This document shows, one piece after another, positions 1 to 5,291 of a DNA stretch of 6,041 nt. Source of the stretch: Bacillota bacterium (GTDB lineage Bacteria; Bacillota; Clostridia; Lachnospirales; Lachnospiraceae); contig JAEZPG010000038.1 of NCBI GenBank assembly GCA_023413555.1, positions 1-6,041 on the forward strand, in the 5' to 3' direction. The position numbers were made by a program, and so were the translations under genes. The notes beneath the pieces were generated by a model, which worked only from the letters and a program-made list of their open reading frames with translations, ran no database searches and was not told the DNA's origin. The first letter of the stretch is position 1; every line of letters starts with the position of its first letter.

Positions 1-184
1 GCTCCTGAAATAATTCCTCAAAGATAGCATCCGTGCTTCCATAATGTCGATATAAGCCCCCTCTGCTAAGACCTGTGCTATCACAGATATCTTTCATCGT
101 TACTGCATGAAAGCCGTATTCTGCAAAAAGAACCCTTGCACTCTCCACGATATTTTTCTTTGTACGTTCGCCTTTTGTAACCAT
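1..184 (-). CDS. TetR/AcrR-family transcriptional regulator, N-terminal part (cut by window edge)
   Basis: Sixty-one residues from an ATG at 184 run off the left edge. They form a typical TetR DNA-binding domain: a basic first helix (TKKNIVESARVLFAEYGF, residues 8-25) and then the helix-turn-helix at about 28-48 (VTMKDICDSTGLSRGGLYRHY), ending in the usual YRHYGSTDAIFEEL stretch. The ligand-binding C-terminal half is outside the window, so the effector cannot be guessed. The start is supported by GAGAGGA at 191-197, about 6 nt upstream. A near-consensus promoter and a long inverted repeat sit directly in front of the gene, so autorepression is very likely. It is the last gene of a same-strand series, 77 nt after the flavin-barrel gene. 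It has its own promoter and may regulate genes beyond position 1. Family assignment is firm; target and ligand are unknown. Confidence 0.93.
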   Translation of the reverse strand, partial: MVTKGERTKKNIVESARVLFAEYGFHAVTMKDICDSTGLSRGGLYRHYGSTDAIFEELFQE

Positions 185-203
185 ATTATTTCCTCTCATT
201 TCA

Positions 204-252
204 AAAGAGACATGTGTGTCTTTTTCTCATTATGTGACACACATGTCTCTTT
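204..252. promoter_or_regulatory. Bipartite TetR operator: 17-bp perfect inverted repeat
   Basis: Arms 204-220 and 236-252 are exact reverse complements (17 of 17) separated by 15 nt. Each arm also holds an imperfect dyad, GACA-N4-TGTC, so the site can be read as two sub-operators. On the minus strand the right arm fills the -35/-10 spacer (sharing one base with the -35 box), and the left arm begins at about the transcription start. Occupation by the repressor made from position 184 would block RNA polymerase. The repeat and its position are seen directly; the binding protein is inferred from adjacency. Confidence 0.85.
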
Positions 253-257
253 GTCAA
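229..257 (-). promoter_or_regulatory. Sigma-70 type promoter of the left-edge tetR gene
   Basis: On the minus strand a perfect TTGACA -35 box (257-252) is followed after exactly 17 bp by CATAAT (234-229). The predicted transcription start is near 222, giving a leader of roughly 38 nt before the ATG at 184. The spacer is one arm of the inverted repeat. This gives the second tetR a transcription start separate from the upstream oxidoreductase genes, although readthrough remains possible because no terminator is visible between 262 and 257. Confidence 0.8.
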
Positions 258-261
258 TATA

Positions 262-774
262 TTATTTAAAAATAATGGCCTGGCGGCTGCCATAACCTAG
301 CTCCTTAAATTCCGAATTCAGAAAATCCATCCTTTCTGGTCTCACTTTAAGTAAATACATAGGATGAGGTAGTTTCTTTAGCGCTTCAAGTGGAATACTC
401 TTAAAAGCAGCCACCCTATTATACTCATTAGAAAAGGGTTCAATGATGTTTACCTTTCCACTAACCTGCATTCCCTTTACCTTACCAAAGCCCTCATACT
501 TGTTGTAAATAGCCAGACACACATTGTCATTATGTTCTAATCCTACAAACTTCTGACCACCCTCTGAGAACAGATAAAAGGAGCCTTCCAAATAAGAATA
601 CTCAATAGGAGTACAACGGACAAAGGTTCCGAACCCAGTGGCTAAGGCACAGGTATTGTCTTCCTTAATGTAGGTTTCCATTGCCTCAAGAATCTCCTGA
701 CGTGGCATCTTAACTGTATCCATATCTTTGTTGTTCCAATAGTTAGCAGCCTCTTGATATTCCATATGATTCAT
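262..774 (-). CDS. Pyridoxamine 5'-phosphate oxidase-like FMN-binding split-barrel protein
   Basis: The 170-residue protein has the small flavin split-barrel pattern. There is an N-terminal helix ending in an alternating strand (CALATGFGTFVRCTPIEY, 42-59), then FYLFSEGGQKFVGLEHNDNVCLAIYN (66-91), where the Lys/His-Asn region usually contacts the FMN phosphate. A further barrel strand follows (MQVSGKVNIIE, 102-112), and the tail is YLLKVRPERMDFLNSEFKELGYGSRQ (140-165). Such proteins bind FMN, F420 or heme and reduce varied small molecules; the substrate cannot be read from sequence. It is too divergent and short to be called PdxH. The first ATG is chosen because AGGGAGAGG (780-788) lies 5 nt upstream; the next ATG (765) would be about 14 nt away. 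It follows the DUF1295 gene by 53 nt on the same strand, which suggests a shared redox-related role, perhaps with partly independent transcription. Confidence 0.85.
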   Translation of the reverse strand: MNHMEYQEAANYWNNKDMDTVKMPRQEILEAMETYIKEDNTCALATGFGTFVRCTPIEYSYLEGSFYLFSEGGQKFVGLEHNDNVCLAIYNKYEGFGKVKGMQVSGKVNIIEPFSNEYNRVAAFKSIPLEALKKLPHPMYLLKVRPERMDFLNSEFKELGYGSRQAIIFK

Positions 775-800
775 ACAAACCTCTCCCTCTAATATGGCCT

Positions 801-806
801 ATTATA
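801..806 (-). promoter_or_regulatory. Possible -10 box ahead of the flavin-barrel gene
   Basis: A perfect TATAAT reads on the minus strand at 806-801, 27 nt before the ATG at 774. No good -35 lies 16-18 bp upstream (that position reads about AGGTGC, inside the end of the DUF1295 gene), and there is no extended TG motif. A short imperfect dyad, TAATA-N5-TATTA (790-804), overlaps it. An internal promoter is possible but weakly supported; transcription from the operon promoter is the alternative. Confidence 0.35.
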
Positions 807-827
807 CTAAATCACTTTCCACGGCAC

Positions 828-1625
828 CTAATTCTTACGATTCAGATGATATAGTGGTACTAACGGAATCAAAATAGGGGTATGATTCGCATAGGTATTG
901 TATTCCTCATGGTCCCTATACCTCTTCATCTGACGTTTTTCCAGACGTTTCGCTCCATCAAACATCACATATACAATGCATACATAAGCGATAATGGCAA
1001 GTGCCCACTGGCCGGTACTCCTAAGTACCCCCCAGCCTGACAAAAAGATTCCTGTCCAGAACAGAATCTCTCCCAGATAATTTGGACAACGGACAATTCT
1101 GTACAGTCCTTTCATTGCCACCATATCCGGTCTTTCCTTCTTCTGTCTGGTCTTTTGCATATCTGCTGTACTCTCTAAAATCAAGGCAGCAATACAGATC
1201 ACAATACCAGCCCAGCCAAAGCCATCAGAAACTCCTCCATTATAGTATCTGTAAAACACCCCTGAGGTCTGCCCTACATAGAGAACTGCTACGCTTATCC
1301 AAATGGCCACTTTCACCAACAACGGCATCTTTGACTCAGGAGCGACAACATCATTTAATACCTTCTGATAGGCCTTATTCTTAAATTCTCTGGCAAGAAG
1401 AAATCCAGACAGCCTTACTCCGTAGATAAGTAGTAATGTGCAGAGCAGATACAGTTCTAAATTCATATTACCCCCATCTAGAATACCCAAAATTGCAATT
1501 GCAATTCCGATTCCACCTACTGCAAAACCATAACCAATAGATAGGAAATACACGAATTTATAAAATCCAATTCCACAAAGCACCCCACTAACAATCAGTA
1601 ACAATGCAAGATAACTCCATCCCAT
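828..1625 (-). CDS. DUF1295 / steroid 5-alpha-reductase-like polytopic membrane protein
   Basis: This is a 265-residue integral membrane protein with hydrophobic segments at about 4-20, 24-48, 56-77, 103-118, 137-150, 184-200 and 206-222. The C-terminal half carries the hallmark of the DUF1295 / steroid 5-alpha-reductase / isoprenylcysteine methyltransferase superfamily: ESTADMQK (151-158), then GLYRIVRCPNYLGEILFW (173-190), and a basic, aromatic tail with EKRQMKRYRDHEEY (229-242). In characterised superfamily members this region binds NADPH or SAM, and the substrate is a membrane lipid or isoprenoid-like molecule. The usual RHPNY motif reads RCPNY here (Cys180). The ATG lies inside TAATG, sharing one base with the SDR stop, and has TAAGGAGGG (1635-1643) at good spacing, so translation is probably coupled. 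A lipid or steroid reductase partnered with the SDR is an inference; the true substrate is unknown. Confidence 0.87.
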   Translation of the reverse strand: MGWSYLALLLIVSGVLCGIGFYKFVYFLSIGYGFAVGGIGIAIAILGILDGGNMNLELYLLCTLLLIYGVRLSGFLLAREFKNKAYQKVLNDVVAPESKMPLLVKVAIWISVAVLYVGQTSGVFYRYYNGGVSDGFGWAGIVICIAALILESTADMQKTRQKKERPDMVAMKGLYRIVRCPNYLGEILFWTGIFLSGWGVLRSTGQWALAIIAYVCIVYVMFDGAKRLEKRQMKRYRDHEEYNTYANHTPILIPLVPLYHLNRKN

Positions 1626-2482
1626 TACTTGGTTCCCTCCTTAGAAAAGTTGTCCTTTATGTATTGTTTAAAGCTACGCTCTCCGTATTGTACAGAGCCT
1701 ACCATTTCCTCTGTTAATGTCCATTTTGAGAACTTTATCAGACCTTCCTTCCCATTTTTTCTCAAGTGATTTATCCAGATAAGAATGGTAAATAGGATTG
1801 CCGGAACACGCTTAATAACAGGTGGTTTTCCTGCTGCCTCAAAACATAGATTTGCAATCTCCTCATAAGAATAGGTTTCTTTCCCTCCTATGTCATAGGT
1901 CTGATTACGATCTAACATATGCTCTACTATGTACTTAGCCAAGTCTTCTGTTGCAATGACATTGGCGTGCACCGGTTTCTTTCCCAACAGACTGACTGAG
2001 CCCTTCTCAATCATTGGACGAAATACCTTTACAATATCGTAAAAGTAGCCAGTTGGACGGACAATCATGTACTGAATACCACTTTCCTTTAACTTCTCCT
2101 CAAATTTGTATTTGGCAAAAAGCATAGGTACATCGGGTGCCTTGTCAGCCTTTAGTACGGAAACATAGGCAAAGTGTTTAACTCCTGCCCTCATTGCTTC
2201 TCTCAGCAGATTTAGATTCCCCTGATAATCAATCTGTTCATTAGTTACCGTAGCACTTCCCTTCGTCAGTCCCACTGTAGAAATGACCACCTCCGCTCCC
2301 TCACACAATCCTTCCAGGGTAGTTGATTCTGTCACATCAATCTTTTTATAGATGTAGCTGCTACCCACATCTTTTCTTGGCTCCATACAGTCAAGGGCAA
2401 TCACCTCATGACCATTTGCTAATAAGGCAGACAAGATATCGCTGCCAAGATGCCCATAGGCACCTGCAAGTACTATTCTCAT
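1625..2482 (-). CDS. NAD(P)-binding atypical SDR / NmrA-like oxidoreductase
   Basis: The 285-residue protein opens with a Rossmann nucleotide-binding strand and glycine motif GAYGHLG (7-13), followed by an acidic residue at the end of beta 2 (Asp31 in VIALD), which usually favours NAD over NADP. Asp49-Val50 (IDVTE) is the adenine-contact position, and VVISTVG fits beta 4. YVSVLKAD, LFAKYKFEEKLKESG and YMIVRPTGYFYD (about 106-150) match the extended/atypical SDR and NmrA-like pattern. The canonical YxxxK is not clear, so catalytic activity is uncertain; some relatives are redox sensors or complex I assembly-type proteins. The C-terminal third (YDIGGKETYSYEEIANLC...) is the usual substrate-side lid. 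The start has AAAAGGAGG (2490-2498) 7 nt upstream. It follows the tetR stop by 17 nt and overlaps the DUF1295 start by 1 nt, so all three form one operon and the two enzymes may act on the same lipid-like substrate. Confidence 0.9.
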   Translation of the reverse strand: MRIVLAGAYGHLGSDILSALLANGHEVIALDCMEPRKDVGSSYIYKKIDVTESTTLEGLCEGAEVVISTVGLTKGSATVTNEQIDYQGNLNLLREAMRAGVKHFAYVSVLKADKAPDVPMLFAKYKFEEKLKESGIQYMIVRPTGYFYDIVKVFRPMIEKGSVSLLGKKPVHANVIATEDLAKYIVEHMLDRNQTYDIGGKETYSYEEIANLCFEAAGKPPVIKRVPAILFTILIWINHLRKNGKEGLIKFSKWTLTEEMVGSVQYGERSFKQYIKDNFSKEGTK

Positions 2483-2499
2483 ACTGACGCCTCCTTTTC

Positions 2500-3015
2500 C
2501 TAATGAACAATTTCTTTTACAATTGGTTCTAAGTCTGTAAATGGCCTACCCTCCGATGACCAGGCAATGAATGCTTCTGCTAGGAATTCTGCCGTAAAAT
2601 CCGGAGGACTTTCTCTTCTTCTATCCATTAAGCTTGCCAACTGCATTCTAAACTTTGGGTGCTGATGGGACATAACAGAGCTGGCAGTCCTAATAGCAGC
2701 ATCCTGCACAAATAGCCTTTGATACTCCTCTCTAAAAGCAAGTAGTTCCTGATAAACAATCCTATATACACTTAGTAAGTCAACTGCTCTTTCACACTCT
2801 TTCTCCATTCTCTCATACACTGGCATCCAATCCTTAAGCACTAATGCTGCAACCATGGCCTCCTTAGAGGAATAGTAATTGTAAATGGTACCTGAAGCAA
2901 TACCGCAGGCAATTGCAACAGAACGGATTGTGGTGTCCTTGTAACCCTTTTCGAAGACTTGCTTCTTAGTCTCTTTCAAAATGCAGGTATTCAAATCATC
3001 GATTATCTTTGGCAT
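2500..3015 (-). CDS. TetR/AcrR-family regulator heading the SDR-DUF1295 operon
   Basis: The protein is 171 residues from the preferred ATG at 3015. The DNA-binding domain covers residues 8-55, with the helix-turn-helix at about 29-48 (TIRSVAIACGIASGTIYNYY) followed by SSKEAMVAAL. The rest is helical with Tyr/Phe-rich stretches (YRIVYQELLAFREEYQRLFVQ) typical of a TetR ligand and dimer domain, somewhat shorter than the common 190-200 residues. The frame stays open to an ATG at 3078, but that longer start overlaps the -35 box and lies upstream of the predicted transcript. The ATG at 3015 has AAAGGAG 7 nt upstream, so it is chosen. It is the promoter-proximal gene of the operon, which suggests that it represses its own transcription together with the SDR and DUF1295 genes until a small, probably lipophilic, ligand appears. 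The ligand is unknown. Confidence 0.92.
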   Translation of the reverse strand: MPKIIDDLNTCILKETKKQVFEKGYKDTTIRSVAIACGIASGTIYNYYSSKEAMVAALVLKDWMPVYERMEKECERAVDLLSVYRIVYQELLAFREEYQRLFVQDAAIRTASSVMSHQHPKFRMQLASLMDRRRESPPDFTAEFLAEAFIAWSSEGRPFTDLEPIVKEIVH

Positions 3016-3022
3016 TCCATTT

Positions 3023-3029
3023 CTCCTTT
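3023..3029 (-). promoter_or_regulatory. Ribosome binding site that decides the tetR start
   Basis: AAAGGAG on the minus strand ends 7 nt before the ATG at 3015. The upstream in-frame ATG at 3078 has no comparable site and is not expected to be transcribed. An out-of-frame ATG at 3020 sits only 2 nt after the site and would not give a long product. Confidence 0.75.
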
Positions 3030-3030
3030 T

Positions 3031-3044
3031 ATGAACAAGTTCAT
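3031..3044. promoter_or_regulatory. Likely TetR operator: ATGAAC-AA-GTTCAT dyad
   Basis: A perfect 6-bp dyad with a 2-nt centre lies at the predicted transcription start, between the -10 box (3055-3050) and the ribosome binding site of the tetR gene. Short TGAAC/GTTCA dyads at this place are a common arrangement for TetR autoregulators. The sequence and position are seen; binding by the protein from 3015 is inferred. Confidence 0.7.
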
Positions 3045-3049
3045 TTAAT

Positions 3050-3078
3050 ATTATAAAGCGTCTATTGCATTTATGCAA
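3050..3078 (-). promoter_or_regulatory. Sigma-70 type promoter of the tetR-SDR-DUF1295 operon
   Basis: On the minus strand TTGCAT (3078-3073) is followed after 17 bp by a perfect TATAAT (3055-3050). The predicted start is near 3043, giving a leader of about 28 nt. The -35 box is one arm of a second dyad, TTGCAT-TT-ATGCAA (3065-3078), with the same 6-2-6 geometry as the operator at 3031-3044. Confidence 0.8.
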
Positions 3079-3149
3079 GAATAGGCCTTGTCATTATAAA
3101 ATATTGCGATTACCTTTATTTCATTATATAATTATTACAGAACTATGAA

Positions 3150-3158
3150 TGATATAAT
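3150..3158 (+). promoter_or_regulatory. Extended -10 promoter of the cell wall hydrolase gene
   Basis: TGATATAAT on the plus strand is an extended -10 element (TGn plus perfect TATAAT at 3153-3158). No recognisable -35 lies 17 bp upstream, which extended -10 promoters tolerate. The predicted start is near 3165, about 20 nt before the ATG at 3185. I saw no sporulation sigma factor pattern with correct spacing, so expression is probably vegetative. Confidence 0.6.
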
Positions 3159-3184
3159 ACGATTATAAACTATGAGGTTTTCAC

Positions 3185-4513
3185 ATGAAGAGGAAATTAA
3201 TTGGAGCCACTGTGATTATAGCAGCTGTTTGCATCTTTTCAGCTACACAATCGATGGATACATCTGATTTGGAAGCTACCTATATGGAAGCTTCTTACGT
3301 AGAGCCGACAGCTACTTTACATCCTACCGATACCACACAGCCACTGATTACACCAAAACAAACCAATACTGTACAGCCAACGAGGATTCCACAGTCTATG
3401 GATACTCCACATCCTACCGAGACCCCTCTGCCTGTAAATACTCCGTCTCCTACAATTACGCCTATGGCTACAAAGGAACCAATAAAAAAAGAAGGAATTA
3501 TTACTTCCTCCTTTAGTGTTAACATTCGTAGTGAGGCTTCCACCAATGCTACAATTATTGGGAAGCTGTATACAGGAGCAGTACTTACCATAGAAAATGA
3601 GAAAAACGGATGGTGCTACATCTCCTCTGGTAAGATCAAAGGATATGTAAGCAGCGATTTAATCACATGTTCAGATAAGATAGAAGAACTCAAAAAGAAG
3701 TACCTATATTCCTATGCTGTTGTTAATGTAAAGCTGTTAAATGTTCGAAGCAAAGCCTCCACCAATGCCGATATCGTAGCAAAGCTAGAAAAGAGCAGTG
3801 AGCATAAGGTACTTTCTGTCACTGATCAGTGGGTACATATTGCAATCTATAACACTGATATGACAGGATATGTGAGCAAAGAATTTGTAACAGTAAAGTC
3901 CAAACAACTTAGTGCCGTCAGTGCAAAAACCGACCAGATTAGAAAACAATCGATGTTAATGAAATTATCAGAACTTCAGGCGGTACAAAATGAAGCTACT
4001 AGGCCTACCGTAACACCACAACCAACCTCTTCACCTAATACTAAACCGGCTGTGAATGCTACAACAAATCCAACTGCAAAACCCAGCACTAAGCCTACCT
4101 CAAAGCCGATTGATAGCGTAGGAAAAACTTTAACCAACAGTAAAGAAGACCAGATTAAGCTTCTGGCCTGTATTATTTATTGTGAGGCAGGGTATGACAA
4201 CTATAATGGTAAGCTGGCAGTTGCAAATGTCATATTAAACCGTGTGAAATCATCTAGATATCCGAATACAGTAAAAGCCGTAGTTTATCAAAAAAATCAA
4301 TTTTCTCCTGTCACCAGTGGCAGACTGCAAACCCAACTTAAAAACTATTCCTCCTATTGTAGCAGAGTGCAAAAGGAATGCATCCAAGCTGCTAAGGATG
4401 CACTGGCAGGAAATAATAACGTTGGAAACCGTACCTCTTTTCGAAGTGCCCGTTTGGTATCTGTAGAGGATAGACCAGATGCCATTCAGATAGGAGCCCA
4501 TGTATTCTGGTAA
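3185..4513 (+). CDS. Exported cell wall hydrolase with two SH3b domains and a SleB-like catalytic domain
   Basis: A 442-residue secreted protein. A signal peptide (KRK, then hydrophobic 5-20, plausible cleavage after FSA at 20) is followed by a Thr/Pro-rich spacer (about 40-97). Two bacterial SH3 domains follow: 107-161, with VNIRSEASTNATIIGKL...GYVSSDL, and 176-236, with LNVRSKASTNADIVAKL...GYVSKEF. A charged linker and a second Thr/Pro/Lys spacer (272-310) lead to a C-terminal Hydrolase_2 (SleB-like) domain at about 321-442. That domain contains IIYCEAGYDNYNGKLAVANVILNRV (330-354), FSPVTSGRL and a final IGAHVFW. Glu334 matches the catalytic glutamate of SleB-type lytic transglycosylases. 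The domain cleaves peptidoglycan glycan strands; the SH3b modules probably hold it to the wall. Cys16 does not sit in a proper lipobox, so a lipoprotein is unlikely. TGAGG (3173-3177) lies 7 nt before the ATG. The gene stands alone, divergent from tetR. A vegetative remodelling role is as likely as spore germination. Confidence 0.92.
   Translation: MKRKLIGATVIIAAVCIFSATQSMDTSDLEATYMEASYVEPTATLHPTDTTQPLITPKQTNTVQPTRIPQSMDTPHPTETPLPVNTPSPTITPMATKEPIKKEGIITSSFSVNIRSEASTNATIIGKLYTGAVLTIENEKNGWCYISSGKIKGYVSSDLITCSDKIEELKKKYLYSYAVVNVKLLNVRSKASTNADIVAKLEKSSEHKVLSVTDQWVHIAIYNTDMTGYVSKEFVTVKSKQLSAVSAKTDQIRKQSMLMKLSELQAVQNEATRPTVTPQPTSSPNTKPAVNATTNPTAKPSTKPTSKPIDSVGKTLTNSKEDQIKLLACIIYCEAGYDNYNGKLAVANVILNRVKSSRYPNTVKAVVYQKNQFSPVTSGRLQTQLKNYSSYCSRVQKECIQAAKDALAGNNNVGNRTSFRSARLVSVEDRPDAIQIGAHVFW
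3301..3472 (+). repeat. Degenerate Thr/Pro-coding repeat tract
   Basis: This stretch encodes runs of the form T-x-x-P-T-x-T-P (residues about 39-96), a flexible wall-spanning spacer. At DNA level the 12-mer ACATCCTACCGA occurs exactly at 3319-3330 and 3409-3420, 90 bp and 30 codons apart in frame, surrounded by looser copies. Such tracts can lengthen or shorten by recombination without breaking the frame. Confidence 0.65.
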
Positions 4514-4575
4514 GAAAGGCCTTCCAACACCTATGCTAGATTTCATCATATTAACCTTCATTTTCACAGTTACTT

Positions 4576-4610
4576 TATCGCCCTAGTAGATTTAAACCTA
4601 CAGGGCGATA
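4576..4610. terminator. Stem-loop between convergent genes (possible bidirectional terminator)
   Basis: TATCGCCCT (4576-4584) pairs with AGGGCGATA (4602-4610), then after one bulged A, GTAG (4586-4589) pairs with CTAC (4598-4601). This gives 13 base pairs around the loop ATTTAAAC. It lies between the stops of the two convergent genes (4513 plus, 4622 minus), where a terminator is expected. Neither side has a following T-run, so a classical intrinsic terminator is not proven. It overlaps a second, alternative pairing with 4624-4634. Confidence 0.45.
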
Positions 4611-4621
4611 GCTCCACTCCT

Positions 4622-5242
4622 TCAATCTACTAGGATACTCTCTGTCCATTTCTCTAGGACGGCCAATTGCTCTTTTGTATGAAACCAGTGTTCGCCTTCT
4701 TCCATTACTGATAATTTGCAGTGATATTGCTGAGTAAAGTAATTCACCGTATCCCTATCTGAAAGATTATCCTTACCAGCATATAGAATGTAGGTGGGAT
4801 TGCTCCAATTCATGTGTTCTTTCTCCTTGGCATACTGATAATACTCCCAGTCCAAAGTCTCACCAAAAGTAGTTTCAATTCGATATTTTTCCTGAAGATT
4901 TTGTTCTGTCACTCCAGCCCAAGTCATCATATTCTCAATCAGCTTCTTCATATCAAGAATTGGCGAGACTAGGAGGCACTGTTTCAAATCCACATTCTCG
5001 TAAGCCAACATGCTAAACCATGCCCCTATGCTGTTGGCACGTAGTGCCACTTCGCTCCATCTCTTATGTATATACTGCATCACTACATGTAGTTCAGGAA
5101 TCACATGCCTAGGATCAAAGAATTGCATCTCCGCTTCTTCTTTATAACCCAACTTTCCATGAACAAAAAGATACACTTTGTTACTTGAATCTCCATACAG
5201 GATAGCGGGTATTCTGTCTATCAGAAACTTTTCTATATTCAT
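4622..5242 (-). CDS. Alpha/beta hydrolase, apparently with an internal in-frame deletion
   Basis: The 206-residue soluble protein has alpha/beta hydrolase landmarks. These are the YLFVHGK strand and oxyanion-region turn (24-30) and a nucleophile elbow LRANSIGAW (67-75) with Ser71, where the usual GxSxG reads A-N-S-I-G. Then come LLVSPILDM (90-98), ILYAGKDNL with Asp158, and MEEGEHWFH with His185. Ser71-Asp158-His185 form a complete triad. Substrate is unknown; the fold fits an esterase or acylaminoacyl-type hydrolase. Between KEEAE (34-38) and FFDPRHVIPEL (41-51) there is almost no spacing. Related proteins, as I recall them, carry a helix and a strand there (about 25-30 residues with a Dxx.HG.R pattern). 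An in-frame deletion is therefore likely and may disable folding. The start has AGGAG (5250-5254) 7 nt upstream. It is convergent with the cell wall hydrolase gene and 49 nt downstream of a surface-protein remnant. Confidence 0.8.
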   Translation of the reverse strand: MNIEKFLIDRIPAILYGDSSNKVYLFVHGKLGYKEEAEMQFFDPRHVIPELHVVMQYIHKRWSEVALRANSIGAWFSMLAYENVDLKQCLLVSPILDMKKLIENMMTWAGVTEQNLQEKYRIETTFGETLDWEYYQYAKEKEHMNWSNPTYILYAGKDNLSDRDTVNYFTQQYHCKLSVMEEGEHWFHTKEQLAVLEKWTESILVD

Positions 5243-5270
5243 GTCACATCTCCTATCTAGTCATTCATAG

Positions 5271-5276
5271 ATTATA
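5271..5276 (-). promoter_or_regulatory. Possible -10 box for the alpha/beta hydrolase gene
   Basis: TATAAT reads on the minus strand at 5276-5271, about 28 nt before the ATG at 5242. The -35 position (near 5294-5299) reads CTGTGT, a poor match, so this is a weak promoter call that rests mainly on the perfect -10 and its distance to the gene. Confidence 0.4.
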
Positions 5277-5291
5277 GCTCTATTCTCCATA

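Noticed and set aside
107..295. Plus-strand open frame of 62 codons
   Set aside because: It lies antisense across the left-edge tetR start, its promoter and operator, with no ribosome binding site and no family-like sequence.
1082..1384. Plus-strand open frame of 100 codons
   Set aside because: It is fully antisense inside the DUF1295 gene, whose frame shows clear membrane segments and conserved motifs.
3146..3174. Sporulation (sigma F/G-like) promoter for the SleB-like gene, starting from TGAAT at 3146
   Set aside because: The -10 position 17-18 bp downstream does not read CATnnTA and would fall on the ribosome binding site; the extended -10 at 3150-3158 explains the region better.
3295..3591. 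Minus-strand open frame of 98 codons rich in Val and Gly
   Set aside because: It is the antisense image of the Thr/Pro codon repeats of the cell wall hydrolase gene.
4250..4567. Minus-strand open frame of 105 codons
   Set aside because: It is antisense to the SleB-like catalytic domain, which is unmistakable in the plus frame.
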